Shown here in pieces: positions 7,852-10,356 of a stretch of 10,356 nt of DNA. The notes under the pieces are model-generated. The model was not told the origin of the DNA and did not search any database. It was given only the letters and a program-made list of their open reading frames with translations. The stretch comes from an uncultured bacterium (lineage in GTDB: Bacteria > Armatimonadota > UBA5829 > DSUL01). The position numbers and the translations under genes are program-made. The DNA lies in assembly GCA_937967775.1 (NCBI GenBank), contig CALCJH010000245.1:1-10356 (forward strand), given 5' to 3'. The stretch's first letter is position 1; each line of letters opens with the position of its first letter.

Positions 7852-7878
7852 CCGACCCGGCGCGATACGCCGGGCCGG
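7852..7878 (-). terminator. Likely terminator of the secreted paralogue
   Basis: CCCGGCG (7856-7862), five bases, CGCCGGG (7868-7874) form a perfect stem, extended by three more pairs after one mismatch. It lies about 23 bases beyond the stop at 7902. On the minus strand it is followed by GGAGTTTCTTGAG, a weak U tract, so the call is moderate. Confidence 0.5.
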
Positions 7879-7901
7879 TGCAACGACAAGAAAGCGGATT
7901 T

Positions 7902-9020
7902 CTAGAAAGCGAAGCCGGACAGCACCGTCACTCGATCCGCCGTGGTGGTCAGTTCCACCGGCTCCTTCGTATTGTCCAGGGTCCCGGTGGCCTTTACGTA
8001 TTCGAACGGGTTCACTCCGTGGTTGAACGCTCTCACCAGCACGGGCCGGCCGGAGCCGTCGTCTACGGTGAATGTGTCCGCGGTGAAGTACTGGTTGAAG
8101 TCCACCTTCCCGAAGACCGTGAACACAAAGCGGTCTTTGGCGTTCGAGATGATCGAGTCGCGGGTGGCCCGGTTGTTCAGGATGACCTGCGGTTTGGGAG
8201 CCACATCGAAGTCATAGGTGGTCTCTATACCGTTCACCCCGATGGTGAAAGCGTCAAGGAACGCGTCGCCCCAGTAGCCCTCTTTCCACCAGGGGCCGGT
8301 CACCCGGTCCGTCACCTTTCGACCACCCCATTCGAAGTTCAGGCTGCAGCCAGTGAGCGTCTGCGCCAATCCCCAGGTGTTTCCGACGGAGACAGGGGTC
8401 TGGAGCCGGGCCTGCGGGTAGCGCTGGAGCAGCTCACTCCAGGTGCCTCCCCAGTCCCCGCCGTAGGGATCCCACCAGACCCCCTGGGTCATACAGTCTA
8501 CCATTTTCCAGACGCCGTAGTCGCTGAGGGGACCGATGCCGTCGTTCCTCAGCTCTCCGTTCTCCCAGGTGGGAGTGCCCCAGGGCATGTGGATGAAATA
8601 ACGGTAGTTGATGCCGTCGCGGGTCACCATAAGCTGCAGGTTCGGGGGCTGTGAGACGCGCTCATTTGGCGGATTGTTGCCCGTCAGTTTGGTGTAGTGC
8701 CAGTAGGTCAGCCTGGAGATATCCCGGAGATACACCCCGTTGTAGGCATCCGTCCCCAGCCACACCTGCCCGGGAATGTCCAGCCCGCCACCGGGCTGCA
8801 TATTGTACGCCCCAGGCCCCAGCGGGTTACCCGCCGGCGACGACTCCCGGAATTCCCCCTTGGCCGGGTAGTTCCTCGGATCGCCGGTGACTTTGCCATC
8901 GGCCGAGGCCGCCACCCAGCCCTGCATGTTGGACGGTGTCACCAGCACGGTCTCCGCCCGGCAATCGGTGCAAAAGCCAAGCAGCACGGTGAGACCGGCC
9001 ACAAGTGCAAGTCTTCGCAT
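7902..9020 (-). CDS. Secreted protein, paralogue of the PEP-CTERM protein with an OB-fold-like C-terminal domain
   Basis: A 372-residue exported protein of unknown function. The signal peptide spans about 1-22 (LALVAGLTVLLGF core); a lipobox is not convincing because Phe precedes Cys17. The core (about 23-275) matches the PEP-CTERM protein at 3792-4778: GVYLRDISRLTYW (95-107), NLQLMVTRDG (127-136), GTWSELLQRY (192-201) and DAFTIGVNGIETTYDFD (256-272). Where that protein continues with its PEP anchor, this one has APKPQ and then a C-terminal beta-rich module (about 278-372). Its FTVFGKVD, FTVDDGSGRPVLVRAF, YVKATGTLD and DRVTVL have the rhythm of OB-fold domains in secreted proteins. The mature chain has only two cysteines (176 and 225), which could form a disulfide. 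The ATG at 9020 has AAGGAG six bases after which AGGACC leads to the start. It has its own promoter, hairpin leader and terminator. Ligand and partner are unknown. Confidence 0.88.
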   Translation of the reverse strand: MRRLALVAGLTVLLGFCTDCRAETVLVTPSNMQGWVAASADGKVTGDPRNYPAKGEFRESSPAGNPLGPGAYNMQPGGGLDIPGQVWLGTDAYNGVYLRDISRLTYWHYTKLTGNNPPNERVSQPPNLQLMVTRDGINYRYFIHMPWGTPTWENGELRNDGIGPLSDYGVWKMVDCMTQGVWWDPYGGDWGGTWSELLQRYPQARLQTPVSVGNTWGLAQTLTGCSLNFEWGGRKVTDRVTGPWWKEGYWGDAFLDAFTIGVNGIETTYDFDVAPKPQVILNNRATRDSIISNAKDRFVFTVFGKVDFNQYFTADTFTVDDGSGRPVLVRAFNHGVNPFEYVKATGTLDNTKEPVELTTTADRVTVLSGFAF

Positions 9021-9050
9021 GGTCCTCTCCTTTCCAGCGATAAGCCGGAA

Positions 9051-9072
9051 GGCTGTCTCTCGCGAGACAGCC
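9051..9072 (-). promoter_or_regulatory. GNRA-tetraloop hairpin in the leader of the secreted paralogue
   Basis: On the minus strand GGCTGTCTC pairs perfectly with GAGACAGCC around the loop GCGA, a GNRA tetraloop. The 9-bp stem lies about 10 to 31 bases into the predicted transcript and about 30 bases before the ATG. No U tract follows (TTCCGGCTTATCG), so it is more likely a stabilising or regulatory leader hairpin than a terminator for nfu upstream, though the latter is possible. Confidence 0.55.
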
Positions 9073-9087
9073 TATCATCCCACCTCC

Positions 9088-9116
9088 AGAATAACAGGAG
9101 CAGGACCCGCGGTCAA
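9088..9116 (-). promoter_or_regulatory. Sigma70-like promoter for the secreted paralogue
   Basis: On the minus strand TTGACC (9116-9111, five of six) precedes TATTCT (9093-9088, four of six) with a 17-base spacer. The start is predicted near 9081, giving a leader of about 61 bases. Confidence 0.55.
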
Positions 9117-9136
9117 GACAACCGTACCAGCTCTCT

Positions 9137-9688
9137 TTAGATCTGCATGACCTCCTTCACCTCGGGGATCAGCTGCCTGAGACGGTTCTCCACCCCCATT
9201 TTCAGGGTCAGCGCCGAGCTGGGGCAGGAGCCGCAGGCCCCCTGCAGATGCAAAGTAACCACTCCATCGTCGAAGCTGTAAAACTCGATGTCACCGCCGT
9301 CCATGGCCACGGCCGGGCGGATGTCGCGGTCCAGCACCTCGCGGATCCGTCGCTCGATCTCGCTGGTGGCCTCATCCGGCTCTGCCGTCTTCTCAGGGAA
9401 AAGCTTTTCGCCGGATTCCAGCAGCTTGCGGATGGTGTCCACTTCCGGGGCGACATCGGCCCACTCCGCCTCGGGCTTCTTGGTCAGCGAGATGAAATCC
9501 CTGCCGATCATCACGCCCGCAATGGCCTCGTTCTCGAACATCTTCGAGGCAAGAAGCGATTCTTCGGCCCGCTCCCGGCTGGTGTAGTTCAGGACTCCGC
9601 GCTCCAGCAGTACCCGTCCGACGTTGAGCTTGACAGTGTTCGGGTTGGGTGTTGCTTCGGCGGATATGGTGACCACCTGTGTGCTCAT
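9137..9688 (-). CDS. Nfu-type iron-sulfur cluster carrier protein (NFU1-like)
   Basis: Carries an assembled iron-sulfur cluster to target proteins in the cytoplasm. The 183-residue protein has the two-domain layout of mitochondrial NFU1. An N-terminal Nfu_N domain (about 6-85) begins EATPNPNTVKLNVG, the usual ATPNPxxxKF signature. A C-terminal NifU-like domain (about 110-181) has MDGGDIEF (129-136) and LQGACGSCPSS (148-158), where the CxxC pair Cys152 and Cys155 would bind a cluster at the dimer interface. The ATG at 9688 is set by AGGAGG nine bases upstream; an in-frame extension to 9754 has no domain support. A perfect TATAAT lies upstream at 9778-9783. One likely client nearby is endonuclease III with its 4Fe-4S cluster, though such a link is only inference. 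The family call is firm; the exact gene name is left open because nfuA in E. coli has a different N-terminal domain. Confidence 0.93.
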   Translation of the reverse strand: MSTQVVTISAEATPNPNTVKLNVGRVLLERGVLNYTSRERAEESLLASKMFENEAIAGVMIGRDFISLTKKPEAEWADVAPEVDTIRKLLESGEKLFPEKTAEPDEATSEIERRIREVLDRDIRPAVAMDGGDIEFYSFDDGVVTLHLQGACGSCPSSALTLKMGVENRLRQLIPEVKEVMQI

Positions 9689-9777
9689 TGAAAGAAGCCT
9701 CCTCTGCGAGGTTTTTGGACATCGGACGCGACATAAGGCAGCGCGCCCTGGCAATCGCCTCTCAAAATCACTAACTG

Positions 9778-9783
9778 ATTATA
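9778..9783 (-). promoter_or_regulatory. -10 box of a promoter for the nfu gene
   Basis: A perfect TATAAT on the minus strand (9783-9778) lies about 90 bases before the nfu ATG. The position 17 bases upstream is TCGCGC, a poor -35, so this promoter may need an activator or a different sigma factor. The start would be near 9771. Confidence 0.4.
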
Positions 9784-9858
9784 CCCGCAGGGCGTGCCCG
9801 GCGCGACGGGGGAGGAATCGGCTTTAACGGAGGCCTTCCTTCAACGGCTGGAGCCTGA

Positions 9859-10356
9859 TCAGCCGCTTGGCACGGTCCGTCGCAGGTAGAACACCGCACT
9901 GTCCCCTTCGCCTCGGCGGTTCAGCTCTTCAGTCTCGCGCCGGAAGCGGCGGATCTGATCCGGAGTGAAGATGGAGCGCGCCGGGTTCAGGAAGTAAGAG
10001 TCCTTCGCCAGCAGCGGGATTCCGCGGCGGTACTGCTCACTCCCCCAGAACTGAAAATCCGTCGAGTCGTAGACGATATGCTCCAGCGTCAGGCCGCTTG
10101 CGGCCGCCAGATACTCCATCGCGGGGATGGACGGGATATGCAGGTGCCTGGGCGCATCCGCCTGCACCCAGTGCTCTCCGTAGCGCCTGAACGCCTCGCA
10201 GGGAACCACCGGAGTACGGATCAGGATCCAACCATCCTCTCCGAGGCGTTCCGCAGCCGCCTGAAGCACCGGTTGCGGGTCCGGCACATGCTCGAAGGAA
10301 TCTACAAACGTGATGATATCCCACTCTCCGGCGACATCTCCCAAGTCCATTCGCAG
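9859..10356 (-). CDS. Class I SAM-dependent methyltransferase, C-terminal part (runs off the right edge)
   Basis: The frame is open to the window edge, so the N-terminal SAM-binding motif with its glycine loop is not seen. The visible part, about 165 residues, shows the post-motif region of Methyltransf_23/11-type enzymes: WDIITFVDSFEHVPDPQPVL, where EHVPDP is the usual family signature, then GWILIRTP and APRHLHIPS. An ATG at 10350 in frame is not the true start, since the SAM-binding motif should precede it. The C-terminal 60 residues include a YRRGIPLL segment and a charged helix. Such enzymes often act on sugars, lipids or small metabolites, sometimes in surface polysaccharide clusters; the acceptor cannot be stated. 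It is upstream of nfu by about 170 bases and on the same strand. If SAM-dependent, its product SAH would be a substrate for the ahcY enzyme, as for any methyltransferase. Confidence 0.85.
   Translation of the reverse strand: MRMDLGDVAGEWDIITFVDSFEHVPDPQPVLQAAAERLGEDGWILIRTPVVPCEAFRRYGEHWVQADAPRHLHIPSIPAMEYLAAASGLTLEHIVYDSTDFQFWGSEQYRRGIPLLAKDSYFLNPARSIFTPDQIRRFRRETEELNRRGEGDSAVFYLRRTVPSG

Noticed and set aside
7734..8654. Plus-strand open frame of 306 codons opposite the secreted paralogue
   Set aside because: It is antisense to a protein with a signal peptide, a paralogue and a good ribosome site; no motif is visible in it.
7939..9020. Lipoprotein signal in the secreted paralogue (Cys17 or Cys20)
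   Set aside because: The residue before Cys17 is Phe and before Cys20 is Asp, which do not fit a lipobox.
9784..9858. Terminator after the methyltransferase gene
   Set aside because: GC-rich with small dyads such as GGGCGTGCCC, but no stable stem followed by a U tract.

Overview
This is a GC-rich bacterial chromosome segment with eleven genes. Nine or ten look ordinary and complete, and one is cut by the right edge. There are no mobile elements, CRISPR arrays, rRNA or tRNA genes. The gene set combines a short archaeal/eukaryotic-type prolyl-tRNA synthetase, a short adenosylhomocysteinase, a PEP-CTERM sorted protein, a mitochondrial-NFU1-like Nfu protein and a secreted protein with an OB-like tail. 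This fits a deep-branching Gram-negative-type phylum such as Armatimonadota, or possibly Planctomycetota. That placement is an inference from gene content, not proven here.

Left part (1-3677, minus strand): a compact unit ahcY - GT26 glycosyltransferase - proS, read from a good sigma70-like promoter at 3649-3677. ahcY and the glycosyltransferase are 9 bases apart, and the glycosyltransferase overlaps proS by 20 bases. It joins methyl-cycle housekeeping, cell-surface polysaccharide synthesis and translation. A strong hairpin at 3702-3743 separates it from the next gene upstream.

Middle (3792-7300): a PEP-CTERM surface protein (minus) diverges from a plus-strand block of secreted alpha/beta hydrolase - endonuclease III (nth) - unknown helical protein. 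The 230-base divergent region holds two sigma70-like promoters facing away from each other. A perfect 22-bp inverted repeat lies exactly midway between their -35 boxes, a likely shared operator. The hydrolase promoter is so close to its ATG that the mRNA may be leaderless.

Right part (7267-10356, all minus): a twin-CBS-domain protein whose 3' end overlaps the unknown protein's 3' end by 34 bases; a secreted paralogue of the PEP-CTERM protein in which the anchor is replaced by an OB-fold-like domain; an Nfu-type iron-sulfur carrier; and the C-terminal part of a class I methyltransferase.

The most interesting item is the pair of paralogous secreted proteins. They share a core ending in a YDFE/YDFD motif, followed in one by a PEP-CTERM membrane anchor and in the other by an OB-like module. 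Both have well-formed promoters and hairpin-bearing leaders. No exosortase gene lies in the window. No gene-free stretch exceeds 300 bases; the intergenic gaps (3617-3791, 4779-5008, 7720-7901, 9021-9136, 9689-9858) hold only the regulatory elements listed.
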